DNA of 6,411 nucleotides, taken from contig CAKRYD010000047.1 of assembly GCA_934426255.1 (NCBI GenBank), positions 1 to 6,411 on the forward strand, given 5' to 3'. This DNA comes from an uncultured Bacteroidaceae bacterium. Its GTDB lineage: Bacteria > Bacteroidota > Bacteroidia > Bacteroidales > Bacteroidaceae. This document shows, piece by piece, positions 1-6,191 of the stretch. The position numbers and the translations under genes are program-made. The notes under the pieces were generated by a model. The model was not told the origin of the DNA, searched no databases, and saw nothing but the letters and a program-made list of their open reading frames with translations. The stretch's first letter is position 1, and the number at the start of each line of letters is the position of its first letter.

Positions 1-711
1 CTGATAGACGGTGTTGATGGGCTTTCATCGGGTTTTTGCATACAATCGTGCCTGTTGTTCGGTCTCTTGTTCTACCTTCGTGGCGACCTGCCCATGTTGG
101 TGCTCGCTCTATTGTGTGTGGCGGCTTTGCTACCGTTTTTCTTCCACAATGTCTTCGGATTGCGTTCCAAAATGTTCATTGGAGATGGTGGCACACTTGT
201 CATGGGAGTGTTGGCAGCCACGTTCGTCATGCATATTCTGTCATCGCAATCTTCTGCCGCAACCATTGATCATCGCATGGGACTCATACCATTTACATTG
301 GCGGTCATGAGTGTGCCTGTATTCGACACCTTGCGTGTAATGACAGCTCGGATTGTCCGCGGACATTCTCCTTTCCAACCGGATAAGACGCATCTTCACC
401 ATTTGTTTATTGATCTTGGCTTTTCGCACATCGGAACCACAGTGTCCATACTGACGCTTAATCTGTCGGTTGTCGCCTTTTGGTGGGTATCCTATCTCAT
501 GGGCGCATCCATTGAAGTGCAGTTATATATTGTACTCCTTCTCAGTGTCCTGTTCACGTTTGTCTTTTATCGTTACATGCGCCTTCAGATAAAAGGGAAT
601 ACTGCTGTTTTCCGTCTCATGAATGCCATTGGACGCAAGACACATATAAAGCATCAAGGCTGTATCCTGCGTCTGCAACGCTGTTTGGATCGCGTTGCGC
701 CTAAACAATGA
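1..711 (+). CDS. WecA/TagO-type undecaprenyl-phosphate sugar-1-phosphate transferase (5' end outside window)
   Basis: Integral membrane enzyme of the MraY/WecA family. Members transfer a sugar-1-phosphate, usually GlcNAc-1-P, from its UDP form to undecaprenyl phosphate on the cytoplasmic face, starting O-antigen, capsule or teichoic acid synthesis. The frame is open from base 1 to the TGA at 709-711, giving 236 visible residues and no start, so the N-terminal half is missing. Visible motifs in order are LIDGVDGLSSG (residues 1-11, the family's N-x-x-D-G-x-D-G-L loop), MFIGDGGTLVMG (58-69), VPVFDTLRV (about 105-113) and KTHLHHLFIDLG (129-140), which holds the family HxHH motif. Hydrophobic membrane segments lie between these and continue after the HxHH loop. 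The C-terminal tail of about 45 residues is basic. A polysaccharide role fits wecC downstream. The sugar substrate cannot be read from the sequence, so no symbol is given. Confidence 0.93.
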   Translation: MIDGVDGLSSGFCIQSCLLFGLLFYLRGDLPMLVLALLCVAALLPFFFHNVFGLRSKMFIGDGGTLVMGVLAATFVMHILSSQSSAATIDHRMGLIPFTLAVMSVPVFDTLRVMTARIVRGHSPFQPDKTHLHHLFIDLGFSHIGTTVSILTLNLSVVAFWWVSYLMGASIEVQLYIVLLLSVLFTFVFYRYMRLQIKGNTAVFRLMNAIGRKTHIKHQGCILRLQRCLDRVAPKQ

Positions 712-751
712 GGACAAGCAGCCAAACATGTAGTTAATGAATTGAAAGTAA

Positions 752-794
752 CTTGCTGATTGTGGTGAGAAACCGGATATTTTTCGTATTTTCG
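752..794 (+). promoter_or_regulatory. Candidate Bacteroidetes-type promoter for the AAA/PDDEXK gene
   Basis: The 109-base gap between the transferase stop and the next ATG contains TATTTTCG (787-794), one base off the Bacteroidetes -7 consensus TAnnTTTG, and an overlapping alternative TATTTTTC (778-785). Possible -33 boxes are CTTG (752-755), 22 bases before the alternative box, and ATTG (759-762), 24 bases before the first box. The match is imperfect. The same block is recognisable, though decayed, in front of the relic copy at 4439-4479, so this stretch belongs to the gene rather than to its site of insertion. Confidence 0.4.
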
Positions 795-820
795 CAGCGT
801 AACACGCAAAAGAACGTAGT

Positions 821-2410
821 ATGAAGTACCCGATAGGAATACAGGATTTCAAGAAGATTGTAGAGGGCGGCTATGTCTATGTGGACAAGACGGATCTCAT
901 CCATAGTCTGGTGACAGATGGAAACATCTATTTTCTGAGTCGTCCCCGCCGTTTCGGTAAGAGCCTGCTTGTTTCCACGATTGAATACTATTTCAAAGGC
1001 GAAAGGGAACTCTTCAAAGGCCTTGCTATCGACAGTTTGGAAAAGGATTGGGACAGTTATCCGGTGTTTCATATAGACTTCAACAGTAATGATTTCACAG
1101 TTCCAAATACCTTGCAAAACATGCTGCGTGGATATGTGGAGGGATGGGAACGCAAATACGGTTATACTCCTGATGATCGCTTCAGTGTGGGCGAGCGTTT
1201 CGCCCAACTTCTTGCATATGTTCATGAGCAGACAGGAAAGCGTTGTGTGGTGCTGATAGACGAGTATGACAAGCCCCTGCTCGATGTGCTGGATACAGAC
1301 TACAAGATGGAAGTAGATGGTCAGCTCCGTTCGATAGAGGATTGTAACCGTGAGACATTGAAAGGCTTCTATTCGGTATTCAAGGCAGCCGACCCTCATC
1401 TTCGTTTCGTACTGCTCACGGGCGTGACCAAGTTTTCCCAGGTAAGTGTGTTCAGTGGTTTCAACCAGCCGCAAGACATCAGCATGGATGCGCGCTATGA
1501 TGCCCTGTGCGGAATCACGGCAGATGAGATGGAGAGTGTGTTCAGTCATGAGATTGATGCCATGGCCGTTGAAACGGGTGTTTCACCCTCTGAAATGCGA
1601 AACATGTTGACACGACAGTATGACGGTTATCATTTCAGCCGCAAAATGACCGACATCTTTAATCCCTTTAGCGTATTGAATGCCTTGAACCGTCGTGAAA
1701 TAGGCAACTATTGGTTTTCTACAGGAACGCCAACCTACCTTATCCGCCTGTTGAATCATACACAAGAAAATTTAAATGAATTGACAGGGAAATATTATGA
1801 TGTCTCAGAATTCATAGATTATAAGGCTGATGTCGAACGTCCCTTGCCCATGATTTACCAAAGCGGCTATCTGACAATCAAAGGATATGACCCTCTTACC
1901 AATACTTTTTTGCTCGACATGCCCAATAATGAGGTGAAAATTGGGTTTACGGTAGCATTGGCGTCAGACTACTTGAAACCGAAAGCCCTGGTTCAGTCTT
2001 CAGTTGCCCAGATGGTTCGTTCGTTGGCGCATTCCGATTTGGAAACATTGCGTGTTCAGCTCACGGCTTTCTTTGCCGGCATACCTTATACAATGCGCCG
2101 GAAGGAGAGCGAGCGCGAAAGGGAACGTTACTTCCATTATACCTTCTACTTGCTGTTTCGCATCATCAGCACCTACCTCGTTTTGTCAGAAAAGCAGCAA
2201 AGCGCAGGGCGTGCCGACTGCATCATCGAAGCCCCCAATGACATCTACATCTTCGAATTCAAGCTCGACGGCACAGCCGAAGAAGCACTCGGACAGATAG
2301 AAAACAAAGGCTACGCTCGTCCTTATGCGGCAGACAAGAGAAAAATCCACAAAATAGGCGTAAGTTTTTCTTCCGAAACCGGAACAATAGAAGACTGGCA
2401 GGAAGCTTAA
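821..2410 (+). CDS. AAA-ATPase-like / PD-(D/E)XK nuclease-like fusion protein (PF09820 + PF08011 type)
   Basis: 529 residues, full length for this family, which is abundant and often multi-copy in Bacteroidetes and has no firmly established function. The N-terminal ATPase-like domain starts with MKYPIGIQDFKKI and YVDKT. It has the family's modified P-loop, SRPRRFGKS (40-48), where Arg replaces the first Gly of GxxxxGKS. Walker B is VVLIDEYD (143-150), followed by LLTGVTKFSQVSVFSG (198-213). The C-terminal domain carries a PD-(D/E)XK pattern: D466 in GRADCIIE and E479-x-K481 in IFEFKLDG, then Q492. ATP hydrolysis and nuclease activity are inferred from these motifs. The ATG at 821 is chosen because family similarity begins at that Met. 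It has its own probable promoter. The last 42 coding bases lie in a perfect repeat found again at 4514-4558, and a deleted second copy of the gene lies 2 kb downstream. Confidence 0.9.
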   Translation: MKYPIGIQDFKKIVEGGYVYVDKTDLIHSLVTDGNIYFLSRPRRFGKSLLVSTIEYYFKGERELFKGLAIDSLEKDWDSYPVFHIDFNSNDFTVPNTLQNMLRGYVEGWERKYGYTPDDRFSVGERFAQLLAYVHEQTGKRCVVLIDEYDKPLLDVLDTDYKMEVDGQLRSIEDCNRETLKGFYSVFKAADPHLRFVLLTGVTKFSQVSVFSGFNQPQDISMDARYDALCGITADEMESVFSHEIDAMAVETGVSPSEMRNMLTRQYDGYHFSRKMTDIFNPFSVLNALNRREIGNYWFSTGTPTYLIRLLNHTQENLNELTGKYYDVSEFIDYKADVERPLPMIYQSGYLTIKGYDPLTNTFLLDMPNNEVKIGFTVALASDYLKPKALVQSSVAQMVRSLAHSDLETLRVQLTAFFAGIPYTMRRKESERERERYFHYTFYLLFRIISTYLVLSEKQQSAGRADCIIEAPNDIYIFEFKLDGTAEEALGQIENKGYARPYAADKRKIHKIGVSFSSETGTIEDWQEA

Positions 2411-2413
2411 CGA
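2369..2413 (+). repeat. 45-bp perfect direct repeat, left copy
   Basis: These 45 bases are identical to 4514-4558, an offset of 2145 bases. They begin TCTTCCGAAACC and end GGAAGCTTAACGA. They encode the last 13 residues of the AAA/PDDEXK protein plus the stop codon and three bases beyond. Upstream of the block the two copies still align, with single T/C differences at 2368 and 2365. Downstream, similarity drops at 2414. Together the copies bracket the whole ATPase/Cys-rich gene pair. Confidence 0.97.
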
Positions 2414-2525
2414 ATTTCTTCTTGAAGATGATATTTGATAGAAGGTAACTTTATTCATAGAATGATAGTTTGTTCTTCTTTGCTGACATAATTGGTGCGT
2501 GGCTTTCGATTATTCTACTCCTTAG

Positions 2526-2558
2526 TTTGTTATAGTCAAAATGATTTTGCTATTTTTG
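2526..2558 (+). promoter_or_regulatory. Bacteroidetes sigma-ABfr-type promoter for the ATPase pair
   Basis: TTTG at 2526-2529 and TATTTTTG at 2551-2558 are separated by 21 bases. This fully matches the Bacteroidetes consensus TTTG-N19-21-TAnnTTTG. Transcription would start a few bases after 2558, leaving an A-rich leader of about 45-50 bases before the ATG at 2613. The two-gene unit therefore does not depend on read-through from the upstream gene. Confidence 0.75.
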
Positions 2559-2612
2559 CAAGTAAAACTTGTTTCTACGTACAAAATGAAACGAGAAATA
2601 TAGCATTTTCTG

Positions 2613-3776
2613 ATGAAAGAGTATATAACCATAAAGAATGTAGGCCCTTTGAAAGACATAGAGCGAATGTCTGTGAGGCCTTTGACAGTGCTTATCGGTG
2701 AATCGGCCATAGGTAAGAGCACATTGATGAAAGTTCTTGTGCTGATGCGTTACCTTTTTAAGAGAGCTAATATCCGATCATTTTTAAAACATTCGAGCAT
2801 AACAAATTCTCCTTTTAGAATTCGCTTTGATTCTTTGGTGAAAAGTACAAATTTAGTTTCCATGTTTTGTGAAGATACGTACATAAAGTATGAAGTAGAG
2901 ACAAATACAGGAAAATCATATACACTTGAATATCGAAGCGAGAGTGGGAAGAAATTTACGCTTCCAGAAATAACGAAAGAAGACTTGACTTTTTGGAAAG
3001 AATCGTTTATATCGGAAAATAGAAACGTAATACCGTCTTGGTCAGCAAATGCTCTGGCAAATAAGAATGCATCACTCGGCTTCTATTTCCATGAGACCAT
3101 GAATGATTTTGGTCAGGCAGTTAAGGCTGACTGTACATATCCGCTTATGCATCTTGGTCTGAAACTTGTTGTCAGGCATCCCAAAGGTCGTCCTATAAGA
3201 CTTATTGTAGAGTCGGTCAATCAATCCTATGCCCCGATAGAGTTGGCTGAGGCTTCATCTGGCATACTGACATCCGCACCGTTGTCCGTTATAGTTCAAC
3301 ATTTTGCAAATGATTATTCATTCAAGGATGCTTTTCGTCGATCTGTGTTGGATTATCTATACGATAATGAGTTGTTGACAAAGTTTTCTCCGGTAGTAGA
3401 GTTGTCTGACATGCCCAAGCATGTGCATATCCATTTAGAGGAACCTGAATTGAGCTTGTTCCCAGATGCTCAATGCCGATTGATAGACGACATTGTAAAG
3501 ACTGTATTGTCCGTTCACGAAAAAGATAGGCAAATGGGCATTATTATGGCTACGCACAGTCCCTACATATTGAATTATATCAATGTCATTCTTCATCAGA
3601 AAGATCCATCGCGGGCACAGGCCGGTATAGCGGACGTTGCAGCCTATCGCATTTATGAAGGACGGTACCAGGATTTGATGTCGGTTAATGAATACGGTGC
3701 AGCGGTCGTCGATACATACGATCTTACAGAAATGATGTCAGACATTTATAACGAATATACCGATTTAACAAGATGA
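2613..3776 (+). CDS. AAA family ATPase, OLD/RecF-like ABC-type (AAA_15/AAA_21 class)
   Basis: 387-residue cytoplasmic ATPase of the ABC/OLD-like clade without a TOPRIM domain. The N-terminal strand ITIKNVGPL is followed by Walker A GESAIGKST (29-37). A variable middle section (about 45-200) has no obvious coiled coil. An ABC-signature-like LAEASSGIL lies at 211-219, Walker B VHIHLEEPELSLFP at 271-284 with the acidic pair E276-E277, and the switch histidine in MATHSPYIL at 312-320. All elements for ATP binding and hydrolysis appear intact. The ATG at 2613 is preferred because it sits just before the first strand and downstream of a strong promoter. The stop overlaps the next start as ATGA, implying translational coupling. 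A sampled line (2881-2940) is 32% GC, against 55% in wecC, which suggests separate acquisition. Proteins of this class drive paired effectors in several phage-defence systems such as PARIS and Septu. That this one does so is inference. Confidence 0.88.
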   Translation: MKEYITIKNVGPLKDIERMSVRPLTVLIGESAIGKSTLMKVLVLMRYLFKRANIRSFLKHSSITNSPFRIRFDSLVKSTNLVSMFCEDTYIKYEVETNTGKSYTLEYRSESGKKFTLPEITKEDLTFWKESFISENRNVIPSWSANALANKNASLGFYFHETMNDFGQAVKADCTYPLMHLGLKLVVRHPKGRPIRLIVESVNQSYAPIELAEASSGILTSAPLSVIVQHFANDYSFKDAFRRSVLDYLYDNELLTKFSPVVELSDMPKHVHIHLEEPELSLFPDAQCRLIDDIVKTVLSVHEKDRQMGIIMATHSPYILNYINVILHQKDPSRAQAGIADVAAYRIYEGRYQDLMSVNEYGAAVVDTYDLTEMMSDIYNEYTDLTR

Positions 3777-4435
3777 TAGAGTCTTGGTTGAAAGACAGAT
3801 TCCCTGCGCAGTTCAACATAGAACCAAATATCGTACAGCTTCAGGCTGAAAATTATTCAAACTCATTTTCTTTGAATGATGATAAGGCTTGTCTTTCGTG
3901 CCGTGACAAAGAATATTGCGATCGAAAAGCCTTGAATGTAGAAGTAAAGCAAGGCGATGTTGTTACAGTTGTAGATTTCGAGGATTACTTGTCACAATCG
4001 TGTTTCAAGAAAGCTGGCTTTTCTGAAAGATGCGACTTCCTGATGGTCGATGATAGCGAAAATCACCATAAAATAGCCTTTTGTGACTTGACCTGTTCTG
4101 TTGAAAAATATGTCAATTCTAATGATGGTAAATATTCGCTGGGAAAGAGAGCTAAGGCATATAGCCAGATGGAAAAGTCTTACAAGGCTTTGCGAGAAGA
4201 ACCTGTTTTTGAGCAGTGGATGCTAACTTTTGCAGAAAAAGAGGCTGTTTTTGGCTGGAGAGAACACATAACGACTGTAAGCAAAACAGGAAATGACGAA
4301 CATTCAGACCCGAAAACAAGCATGCGTAAATTTTGCCTGACACCTTCATCTATAGCAAAAACCTTGAGTTCTAACATAGCCGATGGTGCACTCAAATTTG
4401 TTCAAGTGAAATATCCCTCTGCTTATATTTGGTAG
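3773..4435 (+). CDS. Cys-rich protein coupled to the ATPase; possible degenerate PD-(D/E)XK-like effector
   Basis: 220-residue soluble protein that I do not recognise as a named family. Its start overlaps the ATPase stop by four bases, so the two are probably made together and may form a complex. It has eight cysteines (40, 43, 49, 77, 87, 104, 108, 188). The first three form C-x2-C-x5-C in ACLSCRDKEYCDRK, a spacing known from the Fe-S clusters of Cas4/AddB-type nucleases but here N-terminal. After it, SERCDFLMVDD (84-94) and KIAFCDLTCS (100-109) look like two strands of a PD-(D/E)XK core: D88, D105, then T107 where Lys is expected. A basic helix GKRAKAYSQMEKSYKAL (124-140) follows and could supply a migrated Lys. 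No signal peptide or membrane segment is seen. One sampled line (4081-4140) is 32% GC. It could equally be a zinc-binding adaptor or inhibitor. The gene call is firm; the fold is speculative. Confidence 0.82.
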   Translation: MIESWLKDRFPAQFNIEPNIVQLQAENYSNSFSLNDDKACLSCRDKEYCDRKALNVEVKQGDVVTVVDFEDYLSQSCFKKAGFSERCDFLMVDDSENHHKIAFCDLTCSVEKYVNSNDGKYSLGKRAKAYSQMEKSYKALREEPVFEQWMLTFAEKEAVFGWREHITTVSKTGNDEHSDPKTSMRKFCLTPSSIAKTLSSNIADGALKFVQVKYPSAYIW

Positions 4436-4438
4436 TAC

Positions 4439-4558
4439 TTTTTCCTGTCCTCGCAATTTGACGTGCAAATGAATGCAGTATGAAGTGCAGGAATATAGAA
4501 CTTCAAAAGCTTCTCTTCCGAAACCGGAACAATAGAAGACTGGCAGGAAGCTTAACGA
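4439..4558 (+). pseudogene. Internally deleted relic of a second AAA/PDDEXK gene
   Basis: The 41 bases before the ATG at 4480 align without gaps to the 41 bases before the ATG at 821, with 28 matches; 10 of the 13 differences are transitions. The start region then matches with a 5-base deletion: ATGAAGTGCAGGAATATAG against ATGAAGTACCCGATAGGAATACAGG. Similarity continues to TTCAA-AAG, where the copy jumps straight to the gene's 3' end, ending in 45 identical bases (4514-4558). About 1.5 kb of the middle is missing. AAG is present on both sides of the junction, so microhomology-mediated deletion is plausible. The 3' segment is out of frame with the ATG; the resulting frame would stop at 4582-4584 after 34 codons and is probably not a functional protein. 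The -7 position reads TGTCCTCG (4446-4453), a decayed version of TATTTTCG. It begins three bases after the stop of the Cys-rich gene. Confidence 0.82.
4514..4558 (+). repeat. 45-bp perfect direct repeat, right copy
   Basis: Identical to 2369-2413 over 45 bases and in the same orientation. Here it forms the 3' end of the deleted gene relic. Similarity ends at 4559, where A is replaced by T. Confidence 0.97.
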
Positions 4559-4567
4559 TACATTCCC

Positions 4568-4592
4568 TTGTTTCCGGGATATAAGGAAACAA
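4568..4592. repeat. Inverted repeat / stem-loop after the gene relic
   Basis: TTGTTTCC (4568-4575) and GGAAACAA (4585-4592) are perfect reverse complements around a 9-base loop. No T-tract follows on the + strand, so it is not a standard intrinsic terminator. It may stabilise the 3' end of the upstream transcript. Confidence 0.6.
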
Positions 4593-4693
4593 TATAAACT
4601 CTTCATAAGAATATGGCGTAGGGAAGTGATGGCTTCCTGTACGGATAAATTTTCATGCCTTATTACGGATTTTTCTTGCGGGCAAGAGAGCCA

Positions 4694-4708
4694 AAAATCG
4701 CCGATTTT
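4694..4708. repeat. Short perfect palindrome AAAATCG-C-CGATTTT
   Basis: AAAATCG at 4694-4700 and CGATTTT at 4702-4708 surround a single C, equivalent to a 6-bp stem with a 3-base loop. It lies six bases before the terminator stem at 4714 and could be an operator or a companion hairpin. Confidence 0.5.
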
Positions 4709-4713
4709 CGATT

Positions 4714-4738
4714 GTTTTCCTTCGTGGAAAACTTTTTT
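4714..4738 (+). terminator. Rho-independent terminator
   Basis: GTTTTCC (4714-4720), loop TTCGT (4721-4725) and GGAAAAC (4726-4732) form a perfect 7-bp stem, followed directly by six T (4733-4738). The stem is AT-rich but the layout is canonical for the + strand. It would end transcripts arriving from the ATPase pair and relic. If a promoter lies upstream in this gap, it could act inside the wecC leader instead. Confidence 0.62.
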
Positions 4739-4811
4739 GTGCAGCAAGAACGCAAGAAATATCCTTCAAATAGTACAAGCTGAAAAGGGAATTATCGTAG
4801 GTGATTCCTTG

Positions 4812-4823
4812 GAAAACGTTTTC
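4812..4823. promoter_or_regulatory. 12-bp perfect palindrome, possible operator
   Basis: GAAAACGTTTTC is fully self-complementary without a spacer. It lies about 130 bases before wecC. A site for a dimeric regulator is possible; no matching regulator gene is in the window. Confidence 0.3.
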
Positions 4824-4835
4824 AAAATATCCGGA

Positions 4836-4856
4836 CGTGCGCTCATACGGCGCACG
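4836..4856. repeat. GC-rich stem-loop upstream of wecC
   Basis: CGTGCGC (4836-4842) pairs perfectly with GCGCACG (4850-4856) around loop TCATACG. No T-run follows, so it is not a terminator. It stands out in a mostly AT-rich gap and could be a leader structure or protein-binding hairpin. Confidence 0.55.
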
Positions 4857-4954
4857 CCTGTGTAAACAGCCGGTAGATTATAAGCAAAGAATATCCTCGG
4901 TGACGACGACATGGACTGTCAGGAAAAACATTAATCAACAATAAGATAAGAATC

Positions 4955-6178
4955 ATGGTAAATGTAATTGGATTGGGCTATATCGGGCTTCCGACAGCCC
5001 TTATGATGGCATCGCACGGAGTAGAGGTGATAGGCACCGACTATAACAAGGAACTTGTTGACACGTTGAACGCCGGTCACACGACCTTCAAGGAAGATGG
5101 TCTCGACGAACTGTTCCGCAACGCCTTGAAAGCCGGCATCAGGTTCACGACTGAGTACCAGCAGACCGACATGTATATCGTATCCGTCCCGACGCCTTAC
5201 GACAAGTTCTCGAAGAAAGTGGACGCCTGCTATGTGGTGGCTGCCGTGAAGGATGTCATGAAAGTTTGCCCCAAGGGTGCGACAGTAGTGATCGAATCTA
5301 CGGTAAGTCCCGGAACGATTGACAAGTTCGTGCGTCCCGTCATCGAGGCCAATGGTTTCACGATAGGTGAGGACATCAACCTCGTCCACGCTCCCGAACG
5401 CATCATACCGGGCAACATGGTGTATGAGCTGCTCCACAACAACCGCACGATCGGTGCCGACAAGAAAGAGATAGGCGAGAAAGTGAAGCAGTATTATGCC
5501 AGCTTCTGCCAGGGCGAGATAGTCGTCACAGACATCCGCACTGCCGAAATGACCAAGGTTGTCGAGAACACCTTCCGTGCCGTAAACATAGCCTTTGCCA
5601 ACGAACTGGCGCGCATCTGCCGCCACGACAACATGGATGTCTATGAAATCATCCGTATCTGCAACATGCACCCTCGTGTAAATATCCTCCAGCCCGGTCC
5701 CGGAGTGGGCGGCCACTGCATCTCCGTTGACCCGTGGTTCTTAGTGGGCGACTATCCCCAGCTGGCCAAAGTGATTGACGAGTCGATGAAGACCAACGAC
5801 AGCCAACCTACCTTCGTGCTCAACCGCATCCATGAAATCATGAAGGCCAACGGCATCACCGACAACCGCAGGGTAGGGCTGTACGGACTCACCTACAAGG
5901 AAAACGTCGATGATTTCCGTGAATCTCCGACCCTCCAGATGCTCGAAGCACAGGAGCGTCACCTTGCCCGCCCGTTGAAATGCTACGACCCGTTCTTGGA
6001 AAATCACAAGATAGCCGAAAACCAATACTCCGACTTCAAAGAATTCCTGAAGGACATCGATATGGTGGTCATCATGGTCAAGCATGACCATATCAAGCAG
6101 AATTGGGACAAGCTCAAAGGCAAAGTCATCCTCGACTGCTGCAACATCTGTCCGTTGGAGGGCGTATATCACATTTAA
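4955..6178 (+). CDS. wecC: UDP-N-acetyl-D-mannosamine dehydrogenase
   Basis: Cytoplasmic NAD-dependent four-electron dehydrogenase that oxidises UDP-ManNAc to UDP-ManNAcA, a sugar donor for surface polysaccharides. Length is 407 residues, close to the roughly 420 of E. coli WecC. The N-terminal Rossmann motif is VIGLGYIGLP (4-13). APERIIPGNMVYELLHNN starts at 146, a wording typical of WecC rather than UDP-glucose or UDP-GlcNAc dehydrogenases. The active-site Lys and Asn are K201 and N205 in MTKVVENTFRAVNIAFANE. The catalytic cysteine is C255 in HPRVNILQPGPGVGGHC. The C-terminal NAD-binding part has LTYKENVDDFRESPT (about 312-326). Nothing appears truncated. The ATG at 4955 sits directly before the first strand and behind an A-rich leader. 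A sampled line (5521-5580) is 55% GC, higher than the genes to its left. UDP-ManNAc normally comes from a WecB epimerase, which is not in this window. Confidence 0.95.
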   Translation: MVNVIGLGYIGLPTALMMASHGVEVIGTDYNKELVDTLNAGHTTFKEDGLDELFRNALKAGIRFTTEYQQTDMYIVSVPTPYDKFSKKVDACYVVAAVKDVMKVCPKGATVVIESTVSPGTIDKFVRPVIEANGFTIGEDINLVHAPERIIPGNMVYELLHNNRTIGADKKEIGEKVKQYYASFCQGEIVVTDIRTAEMTKVVENTFRAVNIAFANELARICRHDNMDVYEIIRICNMHPRVNILQPGPGVGGHCISVDPWFLVGDYPQLAKVIDESMKTNDSQPTFVLNRIHEIMKANGITDNRRVGLYGLTYKENVDDFRESPTLQMLEAQERHLARPLKCYDPFLENHKIAENQYSDFKEFLKDIDMVVIMVKHDHIKQNWDKLKGKVILDCCNICPLEGVYHI

Positions 6179-6191
6179 GTGAAAAAGGAAA

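Larger units (their letters stand above)
4559..4954. other. 396-base non-coding, hairpin-rich region before wecC
   Basis: No convincing gene is seen on either strand. The longest open frames (4626-4865 on +, 4346-4747 on -) read as cysteine-rich, low-quality protein, run through a terminator and palindromes, or cross the relic gene. The stretch holds at least six inverted repeats: 4568-4592, 4622-4637 (GGAAG/CTTCC, 6-base loop), 4694-4708, 4714-4738 (terminator), 4812-4823 and 4836-4856. No clear TTTG/TAnnTTTG promoter for wecC was found. Immediately upstream of the wecC ATG the leader is A-rich (4921-4954). Confidence 0.6.

Noticed and set aside
734..1549. Minus-strand open frame of 271 codons
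   Set aside because: It lies antisense to the AAA/PDDEXK gene, which has clear motifs in the + frame. It is a shadow frame.
2492..2701. Open frame of 69 codons on the + strand before the ATPase
   Set aside because: It spans the consensus promoter and overlaps the start of the ATPase in another frame.
4346..4747. Minus-strand open frame of 133 codons
   Set aside because: It overlaps the end of the Cys-rich gene and crosses the relic. Its similarity to the minus-strand frame at 2186-2458 comes entirely from the 45-bp repeat read backwards.
4626..4865. Open frame of 79 codons on the + strand
   Set aside because: It runs through the terminator at 4714-4738 and the hairpins at 4812-4856, is Cys-rich without motifs, and has no convincing start signal.
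4931..5716. Minus-strand open frame of 261 codons
   Set aside because: It is antisense to wecC and rich in D, H and V as expected of a GC-biased shadow; no motif is seen.
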